DNA of 64,000 nt, taken from positions 1 through 64,000 of the forward strand of contig JALOKU010000009.1 of NCBI GenBank assembly GCA_025456345.1. Reading direction: 5' to 3'. The notes beneath the pieces were generated by a model. That model saw nothing but the letters and a program-made list of their open reading frames with translations, made no database searches and was not told where the DNA came from. The translations under genes were made by a program, and so were the position numbers. Of the stretch, positions 25,211 to 34,271 are shown one piece after another. Position 1 is the first letter of the stretch; every line of letters begins with the position of its first letter. The DNA is from Vicinamibacterales bacterium. Lineage in GTDB: Bacteria > Acidobacteriota > Vicinamibacteria > Vicinamibacterales > JAKQTR01.

Positions 25211-25216
25211 TATGAT
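25211..25216 (+). promoter_or_regulatory. candidate -10 (TATGAT) for a leaderless transcript
   Basis: TATGAT ends six bases before the ATG at 25223 and no Shine-Dalgarno-like sequence is present in between, so transcription would start at or next to the start codon. Confidence 0.4.
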
Positions 25217-25222
25217 ACGCGG

Positions 25223-25552
25223 ATGGCGCTACAAGAGCGGGACTTCTACACCGAGACCCAGGGGACGCGGCCCGCCAGCTACGCGTGCCCCCACTGCAAG
25301 CGGCGCAATGACTACCAGATTCACTGGGTGACGCGGATCAAGAAGGACCGCCTGCCGCCGGGAGCCGACGATCGCGACCGCGCCCAGTTCCCCAAGCTGC
25401 GCAACTACATGATCCGCACCGACGACCTGGTGACCTGCCTCACCTGCCGCCGGCGCTTCGAGGTCCCGAGCCACCAGTCCCTCGTCTTCCTCGCCGACGG
25501 ACAGGGCCCGGTCCAGTACGACCCCGACGACGACAATTTCGGCAATCGCTGA
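25223..25552 (+). CDS. small zinc-ribbon protein, unknown
   Basis: 109 residues with CPHC near residue 22 and CLTC near residue 73, a four-cysteine zinc ribbon with a long spacer rich in charged residues, and an acidic C-terminal tail (YDPDDDNF). No catalytic motif is seen. It has a likely leaderless start and ends at a strong inverted repeat facing the plsC gene. Confidence 0.7.
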   Translation: MALQERDFYTETQGTRPASYACPHCKRRNDYQIHWVTRIKKDRLPPGADDRDRAQFPKLRNYMIRTDDLVTCLTCRRRFEVPSHQSLVFLADGQGPVQYDPDDDNFGNR

Positions 25553-25594
25553 CCGCAACGCCGCGACGGCCGTACGCCAGCCGAAGCTCGCCGG

Positions 25595-25633
25595 TGACGA
25601 CGCCTCCCATCCCGTTCTGACGAGGCGTCATCA
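25595..25633. terminator. inverted repeat between convergent genes
   Basis: TGACGACGCCTC and GAGGCGTCATCA pair over 12 bases with one mismatch around a 15-base loop. The repeat sits between the zinc-ribbon gene and plsC and reaches the plsC stop codon. It lacks a T-run. Confidence 0.55.
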
Positions 25634-26356
25634 CCCGTCCAGCATCCGCTGCAGCCGTTCGCGGACCGTCTCCATCAGCCGCTCCCGGTCGTGGATCGTG
25701 AGCCCGGTGGTCGGAATCGGCGCACCCACCTCAACCCGAACCACCCCGGGCTTCACCCAGAGCTGCCCGCGGGGCATGACGTCGGCGGTGCCGTGCAGCG
25801 CCACCGGAGCCACCGGCACCTGCGCCTTGATCGCCATGACGAAGCCGCCTTTCTTGAAGGGCAGCATCGCGACGCTCCGCGCGCGCGTGCCTTCGGGCGC
25901 GATGATGAAGGAGTCGCCGGCCACGAGCCGCTCCGCGGCGGCGTCCACCGACGCGATCGCGCTGGTCCGGTTCCCGCGGTCCACCGGCACGAACCCGACC
26001 AGGCGCATCGCCCGGCCGAGGATAGGGACCTTCCCCAACTCGGCCTTGTACAATCCGCGCAGCCGGAGGCACTTCGGGAACAGCGCCTCGAACGCCACGA
26101 CGTCGGCAAGGCTCCGGTGATTGATGCAGTACAGCGTGGGCCGATCGCCCACCACGTGCTCCAGGCCACAGACCTCGAGCCTGATGCCCAGCATCCTGCG
26201 CACAACCGTCGCGCCGAACCGGCCGAGGGCAAAGACATGTCCCGACCGGCCGGTCAGAAAGGCTGCAGCCAGGGCGGGCGGCCCTACGGCGGCGATGTAG
26301 ATCGCCAGGAAGAGGTAGGCGGTGAATGACCGCAACCGGTAGAGGATGGCCGACAT
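25631..26356 (-). CDS. 1-acyl-glycerol-3-phosphate acyltransferase (PlsC family)
   Basis: About 241 residues: an N-terminal membrane helix (YLFLAIYIAAVGPPALAAAF), the catalytic NHRSLAD (HX4D), GFVPVDRGN, and APEGTRARS (glycerol-phosphate binding). It should acylate lysophosphatidic acid at sn-2 at the inner membrane. The start at 26356 (MSAILYRLR) is chosen over the track's 26371 because it begins at the helix boundary. Confidence 0.9.
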   Translation of the reverse strand: MSAILYRLRSFTAYLFLAIYIAAVGPPALAAAFLTGRSGHVFALGRFGATVVRRMLGIRLEVCGLEHVVGDRPTLYCINHRSLADVVAFEALFPKCLRLRGLYKAELGKVPILGRAMRLVGFVPVDRGNRTSAIASVDAAAERLVAGDSFIIAPEGTRARSVAMLPFKKGGFVMAIKAQVPVAPVALHGTADVMPRGQLWVKPGVVRVEVGAPIPTTGLTIHDRERLMETVRERLQRMLDG

Positions 26357-26528
26357 ATTCCAGCCCGGCATCTTATCCCAGGATGGCCGGCGGCCGTGCG
26401 GCGGAGTGCGCGGCGCGCAGTCTCAATGTGGTACCCTCTTTGCAGCCCTCCGGGTGCGTCGGAGCGGACCGCCAGAATCCCGGCAGTCCTCAACTTCAGT
26501 GTGTGTCTGCAACAGCGGAGCCTGACCC

Positions 26529-27380
26529 GTGCACCGAATCCTCAGCAAGGAAATCCTGGCGCCTGACGTGGTTCGCTTCTGGATCGAGGGGCCGCACATC
26601 GCCCGCAAGCGCAAGCCCGGCCAGTTCGTGATCGTCCGCACGGGCGAAGACGGCGAACGGATTCCCCTCACCATCGCCGACGTCGACAAGATCCGCGGCG
26701 CGATCTCCATCATTGTCCAGGGCGTCGGGAAGTCCACCCGGCAGCTGAACGCGCTCAACGAGGGCGACGCGATCCTGGACCTGGCGGGCCCCCTCGGCCG
26801 CGCCACCGAAATCCACCCGGGCCGCAAGGTCTGCTGCATCGGCGGCGGCATCGGCACGGCGGTCGTGTACCCGATCGCGTGCGGCGTCAAGGCGCTCCAC
26901 GGCGAGGTTGTGGCCATCATCGGCGGGCGGACCCGGGACCTGGTGATCCTCGAGAAGGAACTCCGCGCGGCGGTGGACCAGGTCATCGTCACGACCGACG
27001 ACGGGTCGTACGGCGACAAAGGCCTGGTGACCGACGCCCTGAAGGCGCTGCTGGCCGAAGGCCGCCACTTCGACGAGGTGGTTGCCGTCGGACCGCTGCC
27101 GATGATGCGCGCCGTCGTCGAGGTCACGCGCCCGCTCGGCATTCCCACGACCGTGAGCCTGAACCCCGTGATGGTGGACGGCACGGGCATGTGCGGCGGG
27201 TGCCGCGTGTCGGTTGGCGGCGAACAGAAGTTCGTGTGCGTCGACGGCCCGGAGTTCGACGGCCACCAGGTGGACTTCGAGGAGCTGAACGCGCGGCTGC
27301 GCGCGTACCGGGAGCAGGAAGCCGAGTCGCTGCGTCTGTTCGACCAGGCCACCCTCTGCCGCAGCAGTCAGGCCCGCTGA
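26529..27380 (+). CDS. NfnA-like small subunit: FAD/NAD-binding and 2Fe-2S ferredoxin:NAD(P)H oxidoreductase
   Basis: 283 residues: a ferredoxin-reductase type FAD domain (KPGQFVIVR, RIPLTIAD), a nucleotide-binding domain (KVCCIGGGIGTAVVYPIA), and the C-terminal cluster motif DGTGMCGGCRVSV...FVCVDGPEFDGH that binds a 2Fe-2S centre. This is the NfnA/sulfide-dehydrogenase alpha family. Translation starts at GTG with GGAG eight bases upstream. It is followed after 34 bases by the NfnB-like gene, the standard order of the electron-bifurcating transhydrogenase. Confidence 0.9.
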   Translation: MHRILSKEILAPDVVRFWIEGPHIARKRKPGQFVIVRTGEDGERIPLTIADVDKIRGAISIIVQGVGKSTRQLNALNEGDAILDLAGPLGRATEIHPGRKVCCIGGGIGTAVVYPIACGVKALHGEVVAIIGGRTRDLVILEKELRAAVDQVIVTTDDGSYGDKGLVTDALKALLAEGRHFDEVVAVGPLPMMRAVVEVTRPLGIPTTVSLNPVMVDGTGMCGGCRVSVGGEQKFVCVDGPEFDGHQVDFEELNARLRAYREQEAESLRLFDQATLCRSSQAR

Positions 27381-27414
27381 CGCACGCAACCCTACTGAGC
27401 CGAGTCTGAGACCC

Positions 27415-28848
27415 ATGGCGAAGAAGATCATCCAGAAGACCAAGAACCCGATGCCCCTCCAGGATCCGCACGAGCGGGCGCACAATTTTGAGGAGGTCTC
27501 CCTCGGCTACCCGGTGGACCTGGCGGTGCTGGAGGCCCAGCGCTGCATCCAGTGCAAGAACGAGCCCTGCATCGCCGGGTGCCCGGTCGAAATCGACATC
27601 CCGCACTTCATCAAGCAGGTCGCGGAACGCGACTTCGAAGGCGCCTACCGGACGCTCATGGATCGCAACGTGTTGCCGGCCGTCTGCGGCCGCGTGTGCC
27701 CGCAGGAAGAACAGTGCGAAGTCAAGTGCACGCTGGGGGTCAAGAACGAGCCGGTGGCCATCGGCCGGCTCGAGCGCTTCGTGGCCGACTACGCCGCCCT
27801 CGTGAAGTTCACCGACGACACGCCGCCCGCGCCGCCGACCGGCCACAAGGTGGCGGTGGTCGGCTCGGGGCCCGCCGGCCTGACCGTGGCGGCCGACCTG
27901 GCGAAGATGGGGCACGGCGTGACGATTTTCGAAGCCCTGCACAAAGCCGGCGGCGTGCTCGTCTACGGCATTCCCGAGTTCAGGCTCCCCAAGGCGATTG
28001 TCGAGCGTGAAATCGACGGCCTCAGACGGATTGGCGTCGAGATCAAGACGAACCACGTGATCGGCCAGACGTTCACCGTCGACGAACTGTTCACCGAGCT
28101 CGGTTTCGAAGCGGTGTTCATCGGCACGGGGGCCGGCCTGCCGACATTCCCGAAGATTCCCGGCATCAACCTGATCGGCGTCTATTCGGCGAACGAGTAC
28201 CTGACGCGCTCGAACCTGATGAAGGCGTACCTGTTCCCCGCCACGGACACGCCGACCATCCGCGGCCGCAACGTGGCGGTCATCGGCGGCGGCAACACGG
28301 CGATGGACGCCGTCCGCACGTCGCTGCGCCTCGGGGCCGAACACGCCTACCTGATCTACCGCCGCACGCGCCAGGAGATGCCCGCGCGCGCCGAGGAGAT
28401 CGATCACGCCGAGGAAGAGGGCGTGCAGATCATGATGCTCGCCGCCCCGACGGCCATCCTTGCCGACGAGCGTTCGAGGGTCCGCGCGATCCGCTGCATC
28501 CGCATGGAGCTGGGCGAGCCGGATTCCTCTGGCCGCCGGAGCCCGGTGCCCGTGAAGGGCTCGGAGTTCGACGTCGAGGTGGATACGGTGGTGTTCGCCA
28601 TCGGACAGGGCGCCAACCCGCTCATCCGCAACACCACGCCGGACCTCCCCGTGAACAAGTGGGGCAACATCCTCGCCGACGACGGGACCGGCGCCACGCA
28701 GAAGGCCGGCGTCTTCGCCGGCGGCGACATCGTCACCGGCGGCGCGACGGTGATCTCGGCGATGGGCGCCGGCCGGAAGGCCGCGGGCGCGATTGACACC
28801 TACCTGCGGAACCCGTCCTCGGACGGCTTCTCGCCCACCGACGTCTGA
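27415..28848 (+). CDS. NfnB-like large subunit / glutamate synthase small-chain homologue
   Basis: 477 residues. The N-terminal part carries cysteine motifs CIQCKNEPCIAGCPV and CGRVCPQEEQCEVKC for two 4Fe-4S clusters. Then come an FAD domain (VAVVGSGPAGLTVA) and an NADP-binding domain (VAVIGGGNTAMDA), with GGDIVTGGATVISAMGAG near the end. Alone this reads as NADPH-dependent glutamate synthase small chain; beside an NfnA gene and with no large glutamate synthase chain, NfnB (NADH + ferredoxin to NADPH bifurcation) is the better call. Confidence 0.9.
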   Translation: MAKKIIQKTKNPMPLQDPHERAHNFEEVSLGYPVDLAVLEAQRCIQCKNEPCIAGCPVEIDIPHFIKQVAERDFEGAYRTLMDRNVLPAVCGRVCPQEEQCEVKCTLGVKNEPVAIGRLERFVADYAALVKFTDDTPPAPPTGHKVAVVGSGPAGLTVAADLAKMGHGVTIFEALHKAGGVLVYGIPEFRLPKAIVEREIDGLRRIGVEIKTNHVIGQTFTVDELFTELGFEAVFIGTGAGLPTFPKIPGINLIGVYSANEYLTRSNLMKAYLFPATDTPTIRGRNVAVIGGGNTAMDAVRTSLRLGAEHAYLIYRRTRQEMPARAEEIDHAEEEGVQIMMLAAPTAILADERSRVRAIRCIRMELGEPDSSGRRSPVPVKGSEFDVEVDTVVFAIGQGANPLIRNTTPDLPVNKWGNILADDGTGATQKAGVFAGGDIVTGGATVISAMGAGRKAAGAIDTYLRNPSSDGFSPTDV

Positions 28849-28893
28849 GTCGGGTCGAGCACCCGTGCTCGCGGAAGACGGCGGGCCGCTGTC

Positions 28894-28934
28894 TGCAGGT
28901 TCTGAAACCGGTCATGCAGGTTCTGTCGTATCAT
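28894..28934 (+). promoter_or_regulatory. direct repeat plus -10 element before the YqgE gene
   Basis: TGCAGGTTCTG occurs twice (28894-28904, 28915-28925), exactly 21 bases apart (two helical turns), and is followed by TATCAT (28929-28934). Six bases later is a GTG in the YqgE frame. The arrangement looks like an activator site next to a -10 for a leaderless transcript. Confidence 0.45.
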
Positions 28935-28940
28935 CGTATC

Positions 28941-29510
28941 GTGACCGATGATGACGCCGCGGACCGGCCCACGCTGGCGCCCGCGATGCTCGTGTCGATG
29001 CCGCAGCTTGCGGACCCCAACTTCCGCCACACCGTCATCCTGCTGTGCGAATACAGCGCCGACGGGGCGTGGGGCCTCGTGCTGAACCGCCCGACCGGGA
29101 AGACGGCCGCCAGCGTGATCGAGTTCACGCCGCCCCTCGAGGGCGACAGCGGCCTGGAGATCTGGACGGGCGGCCCCGTCGAGACCCAGCGCGGCGCGCT
29201 CCTGCTGCCCGAGGAGCCGCTCGGCGACGACGCCTTCGAAGTGAGCCCCGGGATCTTCGTGTCCTCCTCGGCCGAACTGCTGCGGAAGCTCATCGAGGGC
29301 CCGCCGGTGGAGAAGGCCCGGCTGCTGATGGGCTATGCCGGCTGGGACGCCAAGCAACTCGACCGCGAACTGACCGAGTCGTCGTGGCTCATCAGCGACG
29401 TGGCGGCCGAGATCGTGTTCGACACCAATCCCGCTGAGATGTGGGAAGCCGCCATCCGCCGCCTGGGTGTCGACCCGGCCGCGCTGCACGCCAGTTCCGG
29501 GATTCACTAG
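28941..29510 (+). CDS. YqgE/AlgH family protein
   Basis: About 189 residues from GTG 28941 (198 from the track's ATG at 28914, which would lie inside the promoter-like repeats). Family motifs are present: MLVSMPQLADPNFRHTVILLCEYSADGAWGLVLNRPTG, then WTGGPV and LLMGYAGWDAKQLDREL. The family (UPF0301) is widespread and its molecular role is still poorly defined. It lies six bases before ispH. Confidence 0.9.
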   Translation: MTDDDAADRPTLAPAMLVSMPQLADPNFRHTVILLCEYSADGAWGLVLNRPTGKTAASVIEFTPPLEGDSGLEIWTGGPVETQRGALLLPEEPLGDDAFEVSPGIFVSSSAELLRKLIEGPPVEKARLLMGYAGWDAKQLDRELTESSWLISDVAAEIVFDTNPAEMWEAAIRRLGVDPAALHASSGIH

Positions 29511-29516
29511 GCGCGC

Positions 29517-30710
29517 ATGCCCTCACTCATCTTCCGCAAGGGCCTCGACCTGAAGGCGGCCGTCGCCGGCGAACTGGCGCAGGACTACCGCAGTGCGCTG
29601 GTCGACGAGCTGAAAGGCTCCGACTTTACCTACCAGTCCGGCCGGCTCACGCTCCACCTCGCGCGGGAGTTCGGGTTCTGTTACGGCGTGGACCGCGCGG
29701 TGGACTACGCCTACCAGTCGCGGCGCAAGTTCCCGGACCGGCGCGTGTTCCTGACCGGGGAGATCATCCACAACCCGCACGTCAACGAGAAGCTGAGGAC
29801 GAGCGGCATCCGCTTCCTCGACGACGCCGGCGAGTCGCCCGGCTCACTCGGGCCCGAAGACGTCGTCATCCTGCCGGCGTTCGGGGTGACGATCGCACAG
29901 CTGGAGGCCTTCGACCGGCAGGGCTGCACGCTGGTCGATACCACCTGCGGGTCGGTGCTCAACGTCTGGAAGGCGGTCCGGCGCTACGCCGAGGGTGGCC
30001 TGACGTCCGTCATCCACGGGAAGATCCGCCACGAGGAGACCCAGGCGACAGCCTCGCAGGCCCTCAAGTCGCCGAGCGGGCCCTATCTTGTCGTGCTCGA
30101 TCGCGCCGAAGCGGCGGACGTTTGCCGGTACATCCGCGAGGGGGGCAACCGGGACGACTTCCTCGCGCGCTACGCCGAGGCTGCGTCGCCCGGATTCGAT
30201 CCGGACCGGGATCTGGTCAAGGTCGGCCTGGCCAACCAGACGACCATGCTGATGACCGAGTCGCTCGAGGTCGGCGAGATGTTCCGGGAGGCCCTGGCCG
30301 CCCGCTACGGCGCCGACGCGCTCGCCGAGCACTATCGGGCGTTCGACACGATCTGCAGCGCGACGCAGGATCGGCAGGACGCCGTCGTCGGTCTCCTGGC
30401 TGACCACCCCGTCGACCTGATGGTCGTCGTCGGCGGCTACAACAGCAGCAATACGCTGAATCTGGCGAGAATCTGCGCGAACCGCGTGCCCACCTTTCAC
30501 ATCGCCGACGACGACTGCCTGATCTCCCCCGATGAGATCCGGCACCGTCCGGCAGGAGAGAAGGCCGAGGTGACGACCCGCAGGTGGATGGCCGCCGCCG
30601 GGCCGGTGTGCGTGGGCCTGACCGCTGGCGCCTCGACGCCCGACAACCTGGTCGGCGCCACGATTCTCAAGATCGCCCTCTTCGCCAACGCCTCGGCGGA
30701 GAACCGGTAA
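29517..30710 (+). CDS. ispH: 4-hydroxy-3-methylbut-2-enyl diphosphate reductase (long type)
   Basis: 397 residues. The three cluster cysteines are visible in EFGFCYGVDRA, DTTCGSV and DTICSATQDRQ, with GEIIHNPHVNEKL and the C-terminal TAGASTPDNLV. It catalyses the last step of the methylerythritol phosphate pathway with a 4Fe-4S cluster. It is ~90 residues longer than the E. coli enzyme and matches the cyanobacterial/plant-like long form, including the insert after the second cysteine (about residues 190-240). It starts six bases after yqgE. Confidence 0.95.
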   Translation: MPSLIFRKGLDLKAAVAGELAQDYRSALVDELKGSDFTYQSGRLTLHLAREFGFCYGVDRAVDYAYQSRRKFPDRRVFLTGEIIHNPHVNEKLRTSGIRFLDDAGESPGSLGPEDVVILPAFGVTIAQLEAFDRQGCTLVDTTCGSVLNVWKAVRRYAEGGLTSVIHGKIRHEETQATASQALKSPSGPYLVVLDRAEAADVCRYIREGGNRDDFLARYAEAASPGFDPDRDLVKVGLANQTTMLMTESLEVGEMFREALAARYGADALAEHYRAFDTICSATQDRQDAVVGLLADHPVDLMVVVGGYNSSNTLNLARICANRVPTFHIADDDCLISPDEIRHRPAGEKAEVTTRRWMAAAGPVCVGLTAGASTPDNLVGATILKIALFANASAENR

Positions 30711-30765
30711 ACACTCCACGCCACCCGGTCGTAGTTCCCAGGCGAAGCGGAGGTGTAAGACCGCC

Positions 30766-31200
30766 ATGCTCATCTGGCGCGGCCTAATCTGGTTCCTGGT
30801 TCTGGCGCTGGCGGCTCCAGCCGTGGCGGGCGCCCAGGGTTTCAAGTGGTGGCAGTCCGATAAGTTCAAGACCGACTTGACGTTATCGGCTGACCAGATC
30901 ACCCGGCTCGAAGAGGTCTACCAGAGCCTGCTGCCGAAGCTCACGGCGGGCAAGGAGGACCTCGATCGGCTCGAAAGCAGCCTGTCGACGCTCATCGCCG
31001 AGGGCGTGGCGCCCGAAGGCGACGTCATGAAGATGGTCGACCAGGTCGAGCGCTCCCGGGCCGAACTGGCGAAATCCCGCACCCTGATGATCTACCGGAT
31101 GCACCGCCTCCTGACCGCTGACCAGAGGGTCAAGATGAATGCCCTCCATGAGCGCTGGGAGCGGGAACGCCGGCAGGTCCGCCGCCAGCCAGCGAAGTAA
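30766..31200 (+). CDS. Spy/CpxP-like periplasmic protein
   Basis: 144 residues with a signal peptide (LIWFLVLALAAPAVAGAQG), then a helical domain with LTLSADQITRLEEVYQ and LLTADQRVKMNALHERWE, two LTxxQ-type motifs of the Spy/CpxP/heavy-metal-resistance family. The family acts as ATP-independent chaperone or envelope stress sensor in the periplasm. It begins the efflux block and lies 36 bases before the tolC-like gene. Confidence 0.85.
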   Translation: MLIWRGLIWFLVLALAAPAVAGAQGFKWWQSDKFKTDLTLSADQITRLEEVYQSLLPKLTAGKEDLDRLESSLSTLIAEGVAPEGDVMKMVDQVERSRAELAKSRTLMIYRMHRLLTADQRVKMNALHERWERERRQVRRQPAK

Positions 31201-31236
31201 CCGCGACAGGATAGCCCCTGACCAGGGAGGAGTTCC

Positions 31237-32901
31237 GTGAAGAGGATTGGGACATCTGCACTCATGCTGGGACTGGTGGCGGTGGCGCTCGCGCTTCCCT
31301 CCGGCACGTTCGCCCAGGCGCCGTCCGGGCTCCCCGGCGCCGTTGATCAGGCCCGCGTCGACGAACTGGTGAAGTACGCCAGAGAGAAGTACGTCCAGGG
31401 CCAGGCGCAGCCCGCGCCGGCGCAGCAGCGTACGCTCGAGGAGCGCGCGGAAGCCCGGCCCGTCATCCAGCTCACCGTGGAACAGGCGGTCAGGATGGCG
31501 CTCGAGAACAACATCGAGCTGTCCATCGAGCGCCTCAATCCCCAGTTGCAGGACCTGACGCTCGCGCAGACGCGCGGCGCCTACCGGCCGACACTGGCGT
31601 CCACCCTGAATGCCAACTCGGCCGCGCCGCTGCCCACCAGCTTGTTGAACGGCGGCCAGAACGTGACCAACGAGACGGCCAATGCGAACGTGAACATCGC
31701 CCAGGTTCTCCCGTGGTTCGGCACGAACTACACCGCCGGGTTCAACAACTCGCGCACGAACACCACCAGCACGTTCGCGACCTTGAACCCGCAGTTCACG
31801 ACGCAGCTCACGGCCTCGATTACGCAGCCGTTCCTGCGCGACTTCAAGATCGACAACACGCGCAACCAGCTGCTGACAGGCACGATCACGCGCCAGGTCT
31901 CCGACATCACGCTGCGGACCCGCATCACGAATACCACCGCGACGACCAAGAACGCCTACTGGGACCTGCTCGCCGCGATCCGCGCGATCGAGGCCGCCAA
32001 GCAGTCGCTCGCGCTGGCCGAGAAGCTCATCGAGGACAACCGGGTCCGCGTCGAAGTCGGCACCCTGGCCCCCATGGACATCATCTCGGCCCAGGCCGAG
32101 GCGGCTACACGGCGGCAGACGCTGACCCAGGCCGAAGCGACGCGCCGCACGGCGGAGCTGGTGCTCAAGCGCCTCATCGTCAGCGAAACCAACGACCCGG
32201 TCTGGAGAGCGTCGATTGACCCGATTGACGTGGTGCAGGTCCGGCCGATCACTATCAACCTCGAATCGGCCGTGACCGCCGCCCTCGACCAGCGGACCGA
32301 CCTGCTGACGGCCAGGAAGAACCTGGAGGGCAGCGACGTCAACATCCGCTACCTGCGCAACCAGATGCTGCCCGCCCTCAACGCCGTTGCCACGCTGGGC
32401 ACGCGCGGACTCGGCGGCAACCAGTTCATCCGCGAGGGCGGCGTGGTGGTGGGATCGATCCCCGGCGGCTGGCCCGACGCCTTCGCCATGATGCGCCGCT
32501 TCGATTACCCGAACTGGACCGTTGGCGCGACCTTCTCCTACCCGCTGGGCCAGAGCTCGCAGGAAGCCGCCTTCGCCCGCGCCAAGCTGCAGTACCAGCA
32601 GTCACAGTCCCAGATTCGCGCGCTCGAACTGACCGTGGCGACCGAGGTGACCAACGCGGCGCTGCAGGTCGAGAGCACGTTGAAGCGCATGGAAGCGTCA
32701 CGCGCCGCGCGGGAACTGCAGGAGAAGCGCCTGGAGAACGAGCAGAGCAAGTTCGAGGTCGGCATGTCGACCAACTTCTTCGTGGTGCAGGCCCAGCGCG
32801 ACCTGCTCGACGCCCAGATCGCCGAGCTTCGGGCGACGCTCGACTACCAGAAGGCGCTGGTCGCGTTCGAGCGTGTCCAGCAGACCGCTGGCGGCGTTTG
32901 A
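31237..32901 (+). CDS. TolC-family outer membrane efflux protein
   Basis: 554 residues with a signal peptide and two OEP repeats, each with long coiled-coil helices (IEAAKQSLALAEKLIEDNRVRVEVGTLAPMDIISAQ; ELQEKRLENEQSKFEVGMSTNFFVVQAQRDLLDAQ). It forms the outer-membrane duct. The N-terminal ~70 residues carry a Pro/Gln stretch. It is the only TolC-like gene here and may serve both the RND and the MacAB pumps encoded after it. AGGGAGGAG precedes the start. Confidence 0.93.
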   Translation: MKRIGTSALMLGLVAVALALPSGTFAQAPSGLPGAVDQARVDELVKYAREKYVQGQAQPAPAQQRTLEERAEARPVIQLTVEQAVRMALENNIELSIERLNPQLQDLTLAQTRGAYRPTLASTLNANSAAPLPTSLLNGGQNVTNETANANVNIAQVLPWFGTNYTAGFNNSRTNTTSTFATLNPQFTTQLTASITQPFLRDFKIDNTRNQLLTGTITRQVSDITLRTRITNTTATTKNAYWDLLAAIRAIEAAKQSLALAEKLIEDNRVRVEVGTLAPMDIISAQAEAATRRQTLTQAEATRRTAELVLKRLIVSETNDPVWRASIDPIDVVQVRPITINLESAVTAALDQRTDLLTARKNLEGSDVNIRYLRNQMLPALNAVATLGTRGLGGNQFIREGGVVVGSIPGGWPDAFAMMRRFDYPNWTVGATFSYPLGQSSQEAAFARAKLQYQQSQSQIRALELTVATEVTNAALQVESTLKRMEASRAARELQEKRLENEQSKFEVGMSTNFFVVQAQRDLLDAQIAELRATLDYQKALVAFERVQQTAGGV

Positions 32902-32967
32902 TGATGAATATGGCGGGACCCGACACAGCCCCGGCGCGTCAAAGTCTGAGCGACTCCGGCAGGACCT

Positions 32968-34236
32968 ATGCGTAAAGCACTCACACTCGGCATCGTGGCG
33001 GTGGCCGTCGCGCTCGGCGTCTGGATGTACTTGAGGCCCGGCCCGGCTGACGGCGCGTCATCCGCGCAGGCGGCCGCCGGCCAGCCCGGCGGCGGGGGCG
33101 GCCGCGGCGGCGCCTTCCGCCCGACGATGACCGTGGAAACCACGACGGCGAAACGCCTCGGCGTGGCTGAGCGCGTCACGGTGGTCGGGAACCTGATCGG
33201 CGCGGTCACGGTTGACGTCGTGCCCAAGGTCAGCGGCCGCCTCGAGGCAGTGAATGTCCGCCTCGGCGACCCGGTGCGCCGGGGCCAGTTGCTGGCGACG
33301 CTCGAGGACCGGGAACTGCGCGAGCAGGTGCGCCAGAACGAGGCCTCGCTGGAGGTGTCGAAGGCCACCGTCCGGCAGCGCGAAGCCGACCTCAAGAACG
33401 CCCAGAGCAACCTCGATCGCTCCCGGAACCTGTTCGGGCGCAGCCTGGTCGCGCGGCAGACGCTGGACGACGCCGAGGCGAGGTTCGACGCGGCGCTGGC
33501 GCAGGTCGACCTGGCCAAGGCCCAGGGCAACCAGGCGGCGGCGAGGCTGGAAGAGCTCCGCATCAACCTCTCGAACACGCGGATCCTCTCCCCCGTCGAC
33601 GGCTTCGTCGGAAGCCGGCGCCTGGATCCCGGCGCTTTCGTGGGCACCAACTCGTCGTTCCTGTCGGTGGTGGACATCCACTTCGTGCGCCTCGTCGCGA
33701 ACCTGGTCGAGAAGGATCTCCGGCGAATCGTCATCGACATGCCGGCACGGGTCGAGGTGGATGCGTACCCCGGCGAGGTGTTCAAAGGACGTGTCGCCCG
33801 CCTGTCGCCCGTGCTCGACCCCGCAACGCGCACGGCCCAGATGGAAGTCGAAGTCCCCAACCCCTCCGCCAGGCTCAAGCCCGGGATGTACGCACGCGTG
33901 CAGTTTGTCGTCCTCGAGCGGGCCGACGCCCTCACGGTCCCGCGCAATGCGATTGTCGACGTCGAAGGCACGCGCGGCGTGTTCGTCGCCGACGGCAAGA
34001 CCGCCCGCTTCAAGCCGATCACGAGCGGCATTGTCGACGGCGAGGCCGTCGAGATCACCGATGGCCTCGCCGACGGGAGCACGGTCATCACCCTGGGCTC
34101 CGCCTCGCTTCGCGACGGCGACCCGATCGTGGTCGCCGGCCAGGGCGGCCGGGGCGGGCGCGGCGAGGGCTCCAGGGGTGGCGGGCAGCCGGAGGGCGGA
34201 GCCAGGAGTGGGCAGCGCCCCGGCGGCGGGGCGTAG
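32968..34236 (+). CDS. RND efflux periplasmic adaptor (membrane fusion protein)
   Basis: 422 residues: one N-terminal membrane helix, a Gly-rich linker, a lipoyl half (VDVVPKVSGRLEAVNVRLGDPVRRGQLLATL), a coiled-coil hairpin, and the second lipoyl/barrel parts (RILSPVDGFVGSRRLDPGAFV, ARLKPGMYARV). The C-terminus is a Gly/Arg-rich tail. It bridges the RND pump and TolC across the periplasm. Confidence 0.93.
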   Translation: MRKALTLGIVAVAVALGVWMYLRPGPADGASSAQAAAGQPGGGGGRGGAFRPTMTVETTTAKRLGVAERVTVVGNLIGAVTVDVVPKVSGRLEAVNVRLGDPVRRGQLLATLEDRELREQVRQNEASLEVSKATVRQREADLKNAQSNLDRSRNLFGRSLVARQTLDDAEARFDAALAQVDLAKAQGNQAAARLEELRINLSNTRILSPVDGFVGSRRLDPGAFVGTNSSFLSVVDIHFVRLVANLVEKDLRRIVIDMPARVEVDAYPGEVFKGRVARLSPVLDPATRTAQMEVEVPNPSARLKPGMYARVQFVVLERADALTVPRNAIVDVEGTRGVFVADGKTARFKPITSGIVDGEAVEITDGLADGSTVITLGSASLRDGDPIVVAGQGGRGGRGEGSRGGGQPEGGARSGQRPGGGA

Positions 34237-34271
34237 GCGGCAATCAGGTCGAATCAGCAGAGACGGAACGT

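Noticed and set aside
27415-28848. Calling this glutamate synthase small chain
   Set aside because: No large glutamate synthase chain nearby and the preceding gene is an NfnA-type subunit.
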